Below are positions 1 through 11,600 of a stretch of 64,000 bases of DNA, in pieces; position 1 is the stretch's first letter, and each line of letters starts with the position of its first letter. A program made the position numbers and the translations under genes. A model generated the notes under the pieces. It was not told the DNA's origin. It did no database searches and worked only from the letters and a program-made list of their open reading frames with translations. The stretch is from assembly GCF_016545825.1 (NCBI RefSeq), contig NC_052622.1, positions 5,027,001 to 5,091,000 on the forward strand, read 5' to 3'. Origin of the DNA: Eucalyptus grandis (lineage: Eukaryota; Streptophyta; Magnoliopsida; Myrtales; Myrtaceae).

Positions 1-800
1 TAACGGACTCAACATATATCCTTATGGATCTCACTTGAGTTGTTTATTAGGATGCTAATATGCTTGAGGACTCTCCCCAACAAGAGTATTTTCGTGGTAT
101 CCCAATAGAGGTATTGCCTTCTTTTCCCTTCCTTTCTCTAAGGCGTTCATCAATGTGAGGACCCTAATAATTAGGGACGTAATTCATTCTCCATGCATTT
201 ATTGCCAAGCAAATGCAGAACAATATCCTTTTAGACCAGAGACATCCTTTTGCATCTCTTTTTAACTGGAGTCAACACATATCCTTATGGATCTCACTTG
301 AGTTGTTTATTAGGTTGCAAATAATATGCCTAAGGACTCTCCCCAACAAGAGTATGTTTATGGTTTCCCAAAAGAGGTATTGCCTTCTTTTCCCTTCCTT
401 TCTCTAAGGCATGTATTATGCAATAATTAGGGGCGTAATTCATTCTCCATTGCCAAGGAAATGCGGAACAATATCCTTTTAGACCAAATACATCCTTTTG
501 CATCTCTTTTAACTGGACTCAACATATATCCTTATGGATCTCACTTGAGTTGTTTATTAGGATGCTAGTATGCCTGAGGACTCTCCCCAACAAGAGTATT
601 TTAATGGTATCCCAATAGAGGTATTGCCTTCTTTTCCCTTCCTTTCTCTAAGGCATTCACTTGTTGTTCTAAGTGATGGCTGTAGCGAGGATGCTTTTTA
701 GTTTATCGGCTTCAACGAAAATCAATGTGAGGTGCTTATTATGTAATAATTAGGGGGTGTAATTCATCCTCCATGCATTTATTGCCAAGGAAATGCAGAA
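1..800. repeat. Tandem array of a ~250-bp repeat (three copies)
   Basis: Three direct copies share a core beginning CTCAACATATATCCTTATGG (the second copy differs by a few bases). The cores start near 8, 270 and 518, giving periods of about 262 and 248 bp. Each copy also has the motif CTCTCCCCAACAAGAGTAT and a stretch ending in CCTTCCTTTCTCTAAGGC. More diverged copies lie near 2637 and 3065. No open frame runs through the units, so this looks like non-coding repeat or intron-derived DNA. Confidence 0.8.
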
Positions 801-1150
801 GAATATACTTTTGAGCAGCAGAGACCACTTCATCAACTCACTTACGTTGTTGCATTTTTAGTTAGGAGTATTTTTAGGAGTTGATGACTTTTATGGAGTT
901 GCCCTAGTCGCCATCTTGAATTGCAGTTTTTGGATGGTCTAGATATACAAAGCATTATTTCTCTGCTTTACTTTAGTTTGCGCTCTTTAAATTCCATTAC
1001 TTCTCTCTTCTCTAGTATATTCCCCTGCTAGCGTATTGGAAAAGCTGTTCACGTGAGGAAATTAGAGAGAAATGCAGGGCAATATCATTGGTAAGATTTA
1101 TTGCTTTGGATCTCATTGAAAATATTGCGAGTGCTTCTTGCATGTGGTAT
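507..1150. repeat. Left copy of a diverged segmental duplication
   Basis: Bases about 507-1150 are repeated, with insertions, at about 2590-3900. Shared landmarks in the same order are the CTCAACATATAT core, the CCATGCATTTATTGCCAAGG block, a block ending ATACAAAGCATTATTT (about 945 and 3650), a TTCTCTTCTCTAG stretch (about 1005 and 3710), and a GT-starting stretch followed by GAGTGCTTCTTGCATG (about 1125 and 3860). Confidence 0.7.
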
Positions 1151-1204
1151 AGTGGACCATCAGAGAGAAGTCATTACACTTGGCGAAATTTCTGGTTTTC
1201 TGCA

Positions 1205-2035
1205 TTAGGCGATGAATTATGGTGAGGAGGCATTGGACAATTTTTACCGAGAAATGAGCAAGGAAGTCGAGACAATTCTTCACGAGGGAGACCCGTGAGT
1301 ATTCTCTCTATTTTTCAAGGTTGCGTGGAATTGATCTGTCCTCTCTAGAGGATGACACCAGAGTCAAGACCTAGTTGCTTTCAATTTTTCATTCTGCAGT
1401 TTTGATTACTTTAACATCCAGTTGTAGGAGGCTACCTGAGGAACTCTTCAGGAGGGTGGTGGTCACATGCGTGTCCGAGGACTGCAAGGACAATGACTGC
1501 ATCTACGTGTACGTGCTCCGGAGGCGGAAAGGGAGGAAAGATAGGTCTCAAGTGAGGGCTGCAAAGGTTCGAGTTCTAAAATTTGGATTTGGAGCAAATT
1601 CCAAAGATTGTTTGGGAGAAGGAAAATTAAGGGAAAAGGAAATGAGACTTGGAAAATTGAGTTACTTGCATTTGGGCTTTTGATGATCTGTTTGGTTGCC
1701 CACAAAATGTGGCAGTGAAAGAGAATCAACCATAGTTTATTGTCAAATTATGTTTAATGTTTGTGTCATAAATGTAATAAGATGGCTTTGGTTGCAGGAA
1801 TCATGCAGAGAAGTAGAAGTAGAGTTTACTATGACTTACCTTGTGGATTATAAGGTGTTTCTCTCTTCATGCTAATTTAAGATGGATCATGTTGTGGGCG
1901 TTTCGCTTGCACTGTGCATTGTTCTATGCTTCAGAACGACCTTGATTGGGGTTCCTGTTTGAGTGCAGGCGAGAGCATTTAATTGGCCTAATGATAAGTT
2001 TCCGTTTGGAGTGAGTTCGATACCGCATAAATTGA
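1205..2035 (+). pseudogene. Exon-like stretches, unrecognised gene or gene fragment
   Basis: Several short stretches look like exons rather than repeat. At about 1211-1295 an open stretch reads EEALDNFYREMSKEVETILH and runs into a GTGAGT-like donor. At about 1428-1545, after a TAG acceptor, an open stretch reads LPEELFRRVVVTCVSEDCKD followed by a basic run. Two more open pieces lie near 1800-1855 and 1968-2035. They do not join into one clear frame and I do not recognise the family. It could be a real gene with short exons, a decayed gene, or fragments captured by a transposon. Confidence 0.35.
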
Positions 2036-2589
2036 AGGTGTGTCTTATATGAATGTTGGGCTTGTTTCTTTACAAAAATTTATCTCACAAGAAAAAAGTT
2101 TGGTGATCACAAGCATTGAGTGGACGATGATGGTTTTCAATAGGTCATGTGGTACTTGTGTGGTACTTGTTTTGTTTCGACTCGCCTTCACAATATCTTA
2201 CCTTTTTATCCCATAGATTTTCTAGCTTAACACTGTAATTCTAATTCACATCTTGTGGGTTTTCCTTCTGAAGAAGCACCAGAATATCGAGTATACTCAG
2301 AATATCGAGTATACTCGGGGGGAAGAGTATTTTGACATATTTTGTGGCAAATTTTTTTCATGGGAGAGGATGTCTTCAGTGTACATCACATGCTCTTTTG
2401 ATCAGTATCATTTGATACAAATCTAAAGGATCAATTTGATTTCATCTCCATCTGTGGGTGGTTTCTAATGGTCTATCCAACCGGTATCCTTTACGACCGG
2501 TCATGTGCCAAGGCATGTTGTTCTGCAATCTGTTTCCAACTTTGATCGCTATAACCCATGAGGCGTCCTGTTTAAGACCAAATTTTATG

Positions 2590-3900
2590 TCAGCATTAGC
2601 TGGTCTGCTACATCCTTTTGTATCTCTTTTAACTGGACTCAACATATATTCTTTTGGATCTCACTTCTGTTATTTATTAGGTTGTTAATAAGTTTGAGTT
2701 CTCTGGCGGAGATGTATATGGTGTAGCGAGTGAAGAAGCAAGGAAGTACGCTGGCTGGTTGATTGCCCAAAACAAGTATTGCCTTATTTTCCCTTCCTCC
2801 TTTAAGGTGTTCTGTTGCTGTTTTAAGTGATAGCGGTATAGACTGTCTATGATACATTCTGGTTTATCGGCATCAATGATTGATACTCATAAATCAATGT
2901 GAGAGATGCTTATTATGTAATAGTTAGGGGTAATTCCTTCTCCATGCATTCGTTTCCAAGGAAATGTAGAACAATGCCCTTTTGAGCAGCACAGCATGAG
3001 CCTTCATTCTGGAGGCCAACTATGTCGATTTCCTACACTAGAGGAAGACCAAGAATCCGAAAGTCAATTTGACTCACACATATCTTTCTCGATCTCGCTT
3101 CTGTTATTTATTGTAAAGGTTGAGGTCTACCCTGGATGGGAGTTTTGTGTGGCATATGAGGAAGCAATTAAGTGTGGCAGCAAGGTTAATACTGTTTTTT
3201 TTTTTTTTTTTTTTTGGTACTAGCTGATTGCCCGCTGCAAGTGTTGCCTTCTTTTCCCTTCCTTCCCTAAGGTGTTCTTATCTTCTAAGTGATGGCTGTA
3301 GAGAGCGTCTAAGAAACGATTGTTACTCAGAAATCAATGTGAGAGGTGCTTATTATGCAATAGTTAAGGGTGTAATTCATTCTCAATGCATTTATTTCTG
3401 AGGGAAGGCAGCACAATATCCTTTTGAGCAGCGGAGACAACTTCATTCTGAAGGCGAATGATGTTGATTTCCTATGCTAGAGGAGCTAGAGGATGGCTAA
3501 GAATCCAAAAGTCAATTCAACTCACTTATGTTGTTGATCGACTTCTATGGACATTGTGAATCTTCATAGATGATTACCATATTTGACTTAGATCCAGATT
3601 ACCCTTAAGTCGCGATCTTGAATTGTAGTTTCTTAGATGCTCCGTATATACAAAGCATTATTTATGGGTTTACTTTAGTTGGTGCTTTTTAAATTCCATT
3701 GTTTCCCTCTTCTCTAGCATGACTTTGCTCTTCAACTGCCACAGGTTAGCCTTCAAGGACATGGGCAAAGACATGAGCAATGCATCACTTTTGCATGCAA
3801 AGGTAAGAATTATTGCATTAGATCTTATTGAAAAAAAATGTTTTTTTGCATCAATTTAAAGCCCGAGTGCTTCTTGCATGGCTATGTATGGTGGACCATC
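2590..3900. repeat. Right copy of the segmental duplication, with two diverged repeat units
   Basis: This is the partner of 507-1150. It carries two diverged units of the 250-bp repeat (cores near 2637 and 3065), a T-rich run at about 3193-3216, and the ATACAAAGCATTATTT block near 3650. Near 3745-3803 an exon-like stretch reading LAFKDMGKDMSNASLLHAK is followed by GTAAGA. It sits where the left copy has a different stretch ending in GTAAGA near 1083. The protein family is unknown. Confidence 0.6.
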
Positions 3901-4079
3901 GACTTCCAGAATTGTTGCATCACTTTTGCATGCAAAGGTAAGTCATTCCACATGGCACATGGCACCTGTCCGTTCCGTTAGTTTGAATAATTGATGGTTT
4001 ATAAATCCTTAATCGTGTCATGATCTTTCCTTTTTCTGCATCTGATGTTTATGTTATAACTTGTTTTGTTGCTTTTGTT

Positions 4080-5330
4080 AGGGAGTGGATCGTCTGGAAG
4101 TTCCTTTGAAAAAACTGGCGGTTTCTACTGTTAGAATGCTTTCGTCTTTGTCTCTTTGGGTGTCGCGGTTGCTAGGGTGGCCATCCCATCTGGTTTCTAC
4201 TTTGGAAGGAAGAAATGAAATGTGAAACAATTTTGTTGGATAACCTTTGTGACGACGTAGTTTACATGGATGCAGCACCACGGAAATTTGCACCATGGAA
4301 ATTGCTCTCGATCAATCTTATTTAGTGACTTTTATCCGTGGTGTGGCATGTAATTTTCGTAATAAGCTTCTGGTATTCAAGGTAGATTGTCACGTGTCAC
4401 ACCTGAGCAGGTGGGATATATTCTTATAATTCGGTTGGCAGTACTTGTTTTTACTTGTTTTCTGATCTGGATGTGGGAGGAGGTGTTCCTGGAGTAGATG
4501 CTTGTGCTGCTGCGGAACTGATTGAATGAGATGGGAAAAGATTAGGAACGTAGAAATTATGGGAGGATTCTCATTGAAGTTTAAAATTAGAACAAGTGGT
4601 ATTCGAAGGAGGATTGCCAAGTTGAATGGACGGGCAAGGTTAGGCATAATGAGGAATGCAGGACGGTGTGTAGTAGCGCCTGTGTAGTGGTGGGTGCTTG
4701 TTGTAGCATGGTGGGTGGATCAATACTAGTGGATCGATTGTGGCGCCTCCTGAGCTCACCGGGTCTGAAGCTAAGCATGCAATTTCATTAGTGATTCGCT
4801 CATAAATAAACCACCAATATTGGAAGAAAATTACGCTCTTTCATTGATGGGCAAGCCTGTAAAATGATTTATTGGACTACACATTTTACTCGTATTATGA
4901 AATCCAACTTCTAGTTAGGTTTGCTTCCAACTTAAAACGGCCTCCTACTTCAAATGCCGGGCTTCAAATGCTGCCGGACTTATTTAAGGAATTTGAATCA
5001 AAAGGCCTTAACAGCAAATCCAAAATTTAAATTAAGTATGATAAACATCAGAAGGCCATGTCTCTTTCATTCCCTTTCCTATTTCCTATTTTAAACTTAT
5101 TTATGTAATCTATCTTCATCAGCTTAAAATATGCCAAGGTAATCTACCTATTTAATATACCTAGATGAGGTTTAGTCCTTTTTTGGTGAAGCATGCCAAG
5201 GTAATCTATCTATATAATCTATCCAGATGAGGTTCAATGAGACGTATGATTTAGTTCTCTTATAAATTTGGCTAAAATGTCCAAGGATTACAACTTCCTA
5301 GCCCTCATATACAATTAAAATGCGCATGAA
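4080..5330. other. No supportable gene
   Basis: This stretch holds only short open frames on both strands, with no recognisable domain. Bases 4800-5330 could be flanking or LTR sequence of the degenerate copia fragment that follows on the - strand, but I could not identify paired ends. Confidence 0.4.
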
Positions 5331-5339
5331 ACCTCCTCT

Positions 5340-5720
5340 CGGTCATAATGCATAGACCAGCACATCGGCTAAAGTGTTCACGTGCCCATCCTTTACACTT
5401 CACCATTTTTTTAGGCAAAAAAACAAAGCCTGCCACTGCGATTGTGCCATTTCAAGTGATCATTGAATTTCTTCTTTTGAAATTGCTTCAGCTAGTGTTT
5501 CTCTCAAATGGGAACAAAATGCAAGGGCCTCAATATGTGTAACGATGAGATCTTTGACTACGATAATTCTTGCTAAGATCCTCTAAAGTAACATTGATTT
5601 AACATCGCAAGTCCGCAAGTCCATCTCAACACAGAAGCAGAATCACAATAAACCCATCTCAAAAGCAAAATCACAAGAGAAAGCTACTTGGCCTCGATTG
5701 ACAAACAGAGCATTTAAGCA
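5340..5720 (-). mobile_element. Degenerate Ty1/copia RNase H-end fragment
   Basis: Read on the - strand, two pieces resemble the C-terminal end of copia polyproteins. One at about 5530-5485 reads VTHIEALAFCSHLRE, where the family has a conserved HIE...H..RE block. The other at about 5385-5345 reads HVNTLADVLVYAL, like the terminal ADxxTKAL block. Frames shift and stop between them, so this is a decayed relic. The resemblance is from memory of the family, not from an alignment. Confidence 0.5.
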
Positions 5721-6048
5721 TATCTTCTTCTTTTTTTGGAGTTTTGAATGATAAAAGAGGTTAACGATTCAACGATTCAGCATTATTATCTTCATTATCT
5801 CTTCGTCAAAATATCAAAGAAAATAAAATTTTCCTCAAATCCTGGACAGAGTTAGATCAATTTTTCTAATTGTGACAATTAGCAGTTATTAAAGCTATGA
5901 AACACATAAGAAAAGGAGCAGCATAGGAACATATATGTTTGTGTGTATGTACTGTTATGGCCTTTTAGAAGACGACGAATAAAAAGAGGATTAGAGGAAG
6001 ACAATCTCCACTAAAATCAGTATTAAAAAAAGAAACAGTCACGTCGGT

Positions 6049-6474
6049 ATGGAAAGCAAAAGCCACCAAAAGTCGTCAAAAGGAACCTTTCCGGCGCAAA
6101 AGAATAGAAGGAGAGGATCATCTCGGTATCAGAGGCAAAAACTTTCAAAAAAATTGACAGCCAAAGGCACACTTTCACCTCGCCTTAACCCGGCTCGTGA
6201 ATCGCCTGGCTCGCCCACTCGCCCAACTCCAACTCCACGCAGGTCACTCTCTCCTCTCCCCCCTCTCTTCTTCTACTGCAAGAACCTCCCACCCACTTTA
6301 CCCTCCAAGCCACCACATTTCCTCACACTACTAGCACCGTCGCAACCGGGCCTCTCTCCACCGCCACGTACTACTCCTGTGCACCCCAGCCACCCTAATA
6401 CCGCCGAGGACTTCACCCATGTCAAAGATCCGAACCCCAATGGGGAGAGCTTGAGAGAGCTCGGCTGGAGTTGA
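6049..6474 (+). CDS. Unrecognised Ser/Pro-rich open frame (141 aa), doubtful
   Basis: An ATG-started frame of 141 codons lies in a GC-richer island (6180-6540) between AT-rich flanks. Its N-terminal 50 residues are Lys/Arg/Ser-rich and the middle is Pro/Ser/Thr-rich (about residues 45-120), with no domain, signal peptide or membrane segment that I recognise. A comparably long open frame runs on the opposite strand, which is typical of GC-rich non-coding DNA. It lies directly before an LTR-like sequence at 6561. It may be a gene first exon, a captured fragment or chance. Confidence 0.2.
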   Translation: MESKSHQKSSKGTFPAQKNRRRGSSRYQRQKLSKKLTAKGTLSPRLNPARESPGSPTRPTPTPRRSLSPLPPLFFYCKNLPPTLPSKPPHFLTLLAPSQPGLSPPPRTTPVHPSHPNTAEDFTHVKDPNPNGESLRELGWS

Positions 6475-6560
6475 TGAGCGAGGGAGGACCACGATGAGGG
6501 TGAGCGATCCGTTCGCAAGGAGGACGCTGCCCACCCGGACGAAACATAGGTCTTAGTGAG

Positions 6561-7135
6561 TGTAGGAAATGGATTGCAGAAAATAAAAAAACGAACTGAT
6601 ATTCGATCAGTTGAATACTGAAAATAGATATGGAAACGTATCCACAAAATACGTAACAACGATGAAAAGACATATCACGAAAACGGACATATCTTATTTG
6701 CCACAGAATAAGTACTCCTTGTAGTCTTAAAAAAATTGATTGAAGCCTTAGAGTTCCACTCTTTAAAAGGAGTACACTGCATCACAAAAGTAGAAAAAAG
6801 GAATGCTTTCAAAGTTCTTCCATTTTATTTATATATTGTAGTTATTTACACTAAAAAAATAAATTCCCCTCTTCTTATGGACACTTTTCTTATGGGCCGG
6901 GTTTGACCTAATATGGGCTGAATAGAACTCATTCTTCACATCTCTGCAAATTTCATACTAGTAAATAATCCGTGCAACCAACAGCTTGTTACCATACCGT
7001 TAGGATATAATAATAAGGGTAAAGTAGTCAATACTTAATCTTATGTTTAGAGGGTTACTCATATATATTGTATGTATTCTTGTAATCCTTTTTGATTAAA
7101 AGAATACAATACGCAGAATACTCTCTCTTTCAACA
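6561..7135 (+). repeat. Probable 5' LTR of a decayed copia-type element
   Basis: The stretch begins TGTAGGAAATGGATTGCAG and ends CTCTTTCAACA directly before a primer-binding site. Its inner part (about 6690-6760) resembles 10030-10100 in the second LTR-like copy: both have a TATCTT-TTTGCCACA-AATTAAGTA-type block, then TTGATTGAAGC and GGAGTTC or GAGTTCC. Confidence 0.55.
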
Positions 7136-7147
7136 TGGTATCAGAGC
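7136..7147 (+). other. Primer-binding site (initiator tRNA-Met type)
   Basis: TGGTATCAGAGC directly follows the LTR end (CAACA). This is the standard plant LTR-retrotransposon site complementary to the 3' part of initiator methionine tRNA. The same 12 bases occur at 47319-47330 in the gypsy element. Confidence 0.85.
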
Positions 7148-7337
7148 AATTCGTCGTGGCGCACTTCTCTTCTAAACAGCAGAGCAGAGAGGACGCCGGT
7201 TCTCTAAGGTCTGAATTCCAGATCCAGATCTGGTCTAAATTCCGAATCCATCCACCGCTGTTGTCCCCCCCCACCAACCTGTTGTCTCGGCCTCCATCAC
7301 TATTTTCATCTTGACCTGCACCGATGAACCTTGCGGT

Positions 7338-7725
7338 TAGGGATGTCAGTTCCTGAACCAAAAATCGAACCGAACCGAAAAATTTGGTTTTTTTGGTTCG
7401 GTTTTCATTCGGTTCGATTTTCATTAAAAACCGAAAATTTTCGGTTCGGTTCGGTTTTTATCGGTTAACCGAACCGAACCGAACCAACAAATAAAAATGG
7501 AGAAATAAAAGTGGAGAAATCTAAGTTTAACAGAAAAAAAAAAAAAAAAAAAAAAACCGAAACCAAAGGCTAAAAACCGAAAAACCGAACCAAACCGAAC
7601 CGAAATTTCGGTTCAGTTCGTATTCGGTTCGGTTCGGTTTTGGTTCGGTTCGGAAGATTTTTCTAACGGTTCGGTTCGGTTCGGTTTTCAAAAAATCGAA
7701 CCGAACCGAACCGTTTACACCCCTA
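7338..7725. mobile_element. hAT-type MITE rich in GGTTCG repeats
   Basis: The 388-bp element starts TAGGGATGTCA and ends ACACCCCTA, near-matching inverted ends of the TAGGGGTG class seen in hAT elements. Both arms are made of CCGAACCGAAC / GGTTCGGTTCGG repeats around an A-rich centre. The flanks CTTGCGGT (7330-7337) and CCTACGGT (7726-7733) match at 6 of 8 positions, as expected for an old 8-bp target-site duplication. It lies inside the decayed copia element. Confidence 0.65.
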
Positions 7726-8544
7726 CCTACGGTGACCTTCTCATCCTCTTGATCACGATACTTGACTTCGTCTTGTTTCGCATGTGATCGCACGTTGCCG
7801 GTCTTCATCCAAATCATCTTCAGCTCCCTTCATCTCAAAACATTGAATGAAAAGGAGACCGTGTCACCAGATTTAGATGCAGATCTAGATCTCTCACCCT
7901 TGTCATTGCCCCCATCGGCATCCTCGTCATCACCCGCTACCTCCAATTGATGCCTGTCTTGCAGATCTAGATAGAACTACTACCTAGCGTCAATCGCTAA
8001 AGCCCATCTAGCAATATCGGTATGTGCTCAGCCTTCTTTCTTGATGATAGGATTGAAGACCGATTGCACGATCTGGTCTTTGTGTGTCTTACGATCTAGA
8101 ATTTATGGTTTTCATATATCTTGAGGAGTTCAGAGGCCTTCGTTCGATTCTGCAAGGTCTTCGTTTGGTTTTGCACGAGTTACACCCCAAAAAAAAAAAA
8201 AAAAAAAAATTAATAAAAAAAATGACCCAAACTGAGGGCATCAAAAGACGCTGTCCATTATACTTATATAGATTATCACTGGAATATATCAATTATTGAA
8301 GTGTTGGTTGGTATGCGCATAGTAATCTTTCAAGTGTTGGATGGTTTCTAGTAATCTTTAAAGTACTGGTTGGTATGATTTTATGGCCTCCCAGTAAGGT
8401 ATATTGACTTAGTGGTGGACCGATTGAACCCTCGTTTCTGTTTGTTATTTTGTGATCGACTGCACATTTGGAGTTACGTGCTTGATTATTGTGTCATTAT
8501 TATTGGGTTCTTGTGTTCAACCTGTCTGGCTAATTAATTGCATT

Positions 8545-8740
8545 ATTGGAGTTAATACTGACGGCTTCTGCATCATCTATTGGTTTGATGCATTTCCAAT
8601 TGACATCTATCTTGCATGGCAATAACTATCCATCATGGTCTAAAGATGTACAAGTTTATCTTGCTACAACTAGATAGGATGATTATCTTACATCTACAAT
8701 GCCCTTAGATAAGAGTAAAGTAGATGATTGAATCTCTGGG
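8545..8740 (+). pseudogene. Copia gag fragment
   Basis: The frame starting near 8548 reads LHGNNYPSWSKDVQVYLATT, then a stop, then DDYLTSTMPLDKSK. This matches the N-terminal gag block of plant copia elements (LxGxNYxxWSxxxxxYL...GYLTG). It lies 1.4 kb after the primer-binding site at 7136. No protease, integrase or reverse transcriptase remains before the second LTR-like copy, so the element is internally deleted or a nonautonomous derivative. Confidence 0.65.
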
Positions 8741-8939
8741 CTAACTTTTTTTTTTTAAAAGTATCAAGTTTAGATTGAGGGACAACTTTGCCCCAACTTT
8801 TTTTTGTCTTATAAAAAAACACCAATTTTAAATTAAGTGACAATTCTGGCTCTAACTTTTTTTTTTTTGTGTGGTGAAAAATCACAAAACTTTCACCTTT
8901 ATCTCAAATCTAGTCCCCATCATTAGCTCTCTATATGAA

Positions 8940-9570
8940 GTCCACCTTCGTCTAGCCGAGTAGGGCCCTATCACCAGAGAGCACAAACGTGCTCCTTTTG
9001 CTCCGTTTTTCGGCTCGCCAGATCGAAGCTTCGCAGCTCTTCGGTTCGCCCAAGTTCCGGCCCGACCCGGCGGGCTGCAATTTGTTGTCTCTAGACTTTG
9101 CTTGGTTGTTGTTTCTGCTTGGATTGTTGATTGATCTCCCTGTCGAGCTTTCGTTAGCTTTTTCATGGGCGCACCCCATATGTTCGATGTTTTGTCTAGG
9201 CTAGATCCACATAGATTTTCTTTGGTTTTGTGGGTTGGTCATGGACGGTTCGAGGAAAGGGAAGGTTAACAGTGTTGGCACGGGTGGGTGTTGGAAGATG
9301 TCGGCATCAAGGCTATCTCGAACGGTGCCCGGTCGATGGGGCCGAGTTCTATCTTCTCGGCCAAGCTCGGTGGAAGCCGAGCCATGTAGTCTGCCGGCGG
9401 TAGTTGACACAAGTCGGAGGGAACGACCGGTAGAGGGTGGTGGTTCGGTGACGGTGTGGGTGCTGGCTGCTTGGGCTGATGGTGTTTTTGGGTGAGATTT
9501 GAGGAAAGGTTGTTTCGGTGAAACAGGGAAGCTGCAGGCGTTGTTCGGGAGGGAGAAGAACGCAAGGAAG
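8940..9570. other. GC-rich stretch without recognised gene
   Basis: Base composition rises sharply here and open frames of 70-100 codons appear on both strands. None has a recognisable domain, and frames on opposite strands overlap almost completely. It may be a gene fragment carried inside the copia-type element, but nothing identifies it. Confidence 0.3.
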
Positions 9571-9639
9571 AAGAAGATTTAGGGAATAAAAAAAATTAAA
9601 AAATTGAAAATAAAAAAGAGAAAGAATTGAAAAAAAAAA

Positions 9640-9792
9640 AAAAAGCCAAAAAACCGAACCGAACCCAACCATTTCGGTTCAGTTCATATCAATTCGGATC
9701 TCATTCGGTTCAATTCAGAAGATTTTTCTAACGGTTCAGTTCGATTCGATTTTTCAAAAAAACCGAACTGAACTAAACTGTTGACACTCCTA
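9640..9792. mobile_element. Right-end remnant of a hAT-type GGTTCG MITE
   Basis: The stretch has the same A-rich centre then GGTTCAGTTCG pattern as the right half of the element at 7338-7725, including GAAGATTTTTCTAACGGTTC. It ends TTGACACTCCTA, a mutated form of CACCCCTA. A matching left half is not visible. Confidence 0.5.
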
Positions 9793-9987
9793 CGTGTTGG
9801 CGCATAGGGTTGGGCATAGGGTTGGGCATGCACCTACGCGATTGTGGACGCGCAGCCAAGCTCCTAGCGGCCAACAATAATAGATGTGGACATTTCTTAA
9901 AATTTCGGCCCAAAACAAATTATAAAAACATGATGTTAAAAACATGAAGAACATCGCTCTACACCAACATCAATGTAGTAAATGAAT

Positions 9988-10290
9988 TGTAGGAAATGAA
10001 TTCTTGAAAATATGTAACACCTCACAAAAAGACATATCTTGTTTGCCACAAATTAAGTAATAATTGTAGTCCCAGAGGAATTGATTGAAGCTTTGGAGTT
10101 CTTCAAGAGAGGGTTCTTCAAGAGGGAGGGGTAAGAGGGGTATACCAACGTATTATATCAAAACTTTCTTCTTTCTTCTTTTTTACTTATATATTGCCCT
10201 TCCTCTCTTATGGCCCTTCCCTTATTAGTCGATTTTGGCCCAGCATGGACCCACATGGACCCACGACTTGACTTGGCTCATTAAACAAAA
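9988..10290 (+). repeat. Partial second LTR-like copy of the copia-type element
   Basis: It begins TGTAGGAAATGAATTC like the LTR at 6561 and keeps the GACATATCTTGTTTGCCACA and TTGATTGAAGC blocks. Similarity fades after about 10110 and the expected CAACA end is not found, so the copy is truncated or rearranged. Confidence 0.4.
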
Positions 10291-10299
10291 AATCCATCA

Positions 10300-11025
10300 G
10301 GTGAGTGTTTGGGAAAATTTTAATACTAGCTGGGACTTGCTTCGGGAAAACTAAAGGCCTTTGGCTCAAGAGAAAGAGAAAGAGATTTGGCAAATTTTTT
10401 GGCGAGTTTGTGATAATGCAATTGTATTTTCAAAGGCTTTTGAAGGTGTATTTGATTCTTTGGAAAAATGCAAAAGTAAATGGGCTTTTTGAAATGTTTG
10501 ATAAATTATAATTTAAAAGTTCATTTAGGAAACAATTTTGATTTAACCGGTGTTTGAAAAAATCACACTTTGTAACGAACTTTTGCTTTTTTTTTTTAAA
10601 GCAAAAGAAATCTCAAAACCAACGAAGGGCTTAAGAGTCGGCAACGTGTCCGGCGATTTCAATCAAGGTAGATTACCGGGTTGGTAGCTAGATTTGGCCT
10701 TGCTTAGGATGAAGAAATTGATAAGAATGGTTTTGGAAGAAAAAATTAATTAACCTTAAGAGATGGCCTTCCGAAAACTTGCCAAGGTTGGCAATTTGCT
10801 AGAGAGGTCCTAAAAAAAATTGCCAAATCCCCAAAAATATTTTTGAAGAGGCCTCGGCCCAAAGCCTCGAGAGAAGTGGCTCACAAACAAAGTTTTAAAA
10901 CCTTTAGCTCATTGCAAATTTAATTGGATTTGGAGCATTTTCGGAATGTTAGTAGCTCTTTTCTTCAACTAAATTCGCTTATGCCATCGTCCTTGGAATG
11001 TTCTTGTACTTTGGCATGCTCTTGC
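10300..11025. other. No supportable gene
   Basis: AT-rich sequence with short open frames only. Nothing recognisable was found before the POP5 fragment. Confidence 0.4.
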
Positions 11026-11028
11026 AAC

Positions 11029-11600
11029 ATAGTGATGGCATTGCCAGACGAAAAGAAATGCGAGCTAATAACCTCACATGAAATTTTGCCCAATCTGCAA
11101 GAATATCATGCTAGTATCATAATAACAGCACTGCAAATTCAGCACCCATTATGCTTTCAAAGTTTAAGCTTCAGTTAATGCGATTGTTTAAAAAAACACA
11201 GTTTGATAATCCAGGTGCTATTGTTCTCTTGTCAAGAAGGATTGAGACAATATTTTTACAAAAGCCGATCACACTAAGCTAACCTATTTACAATCACTTG
11301 TAGCAAATACAGCGTAAATTTCATGATTCAATTCAACAAGTAAAGGATGAATTTTTGTGCTATTCAATATCCCGGTCGACACCCCTCAAGTCAAGTAAAT
11401 CAAACAGCACCGGGCAATTTTCGACGCTCGTGACCAGGGTGATTGCAGCCCAACCCTTCTGGTGCTCCTCCCTAGAAGCTCTCATGATGCACAGCTTCGT
11501 GATAGGATTTACATACTTGACTGCACGAAAGATCACAATCACATGGGTTCAATCACAGAACTTGGTAGAAAAATAACAAAGAATTAACCTCCAATATATC
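11029..11600 (-). pseudogene. POP5: POP5 fragment (exon 2 and part of intron 2)
   Basis: On the - strand, 11525 down to about 11387 encodes VKYVNPITKLCIMRASREEH and following residues, the second exon of POP5 as in the copies at 36207-36344 and 58710-58847, with several substitutions. Sequence from 11387 down to about 11029 matches intron 2 of those copies. Exon 1 (catalytic-core-facing N-terminal half) and exon 3 are absent, and the donor after LLDL is changed. It is a truncated, non-functional copy. Confidence 0.85.

Noticed and set aside
4740..4790. GGTCTGAAGCTAAGCATGC hinted at a structural RNA gene.
   Set aside because: No paired promoter boxes, cloverleaf or 5S-like internal control regions could be found around it.
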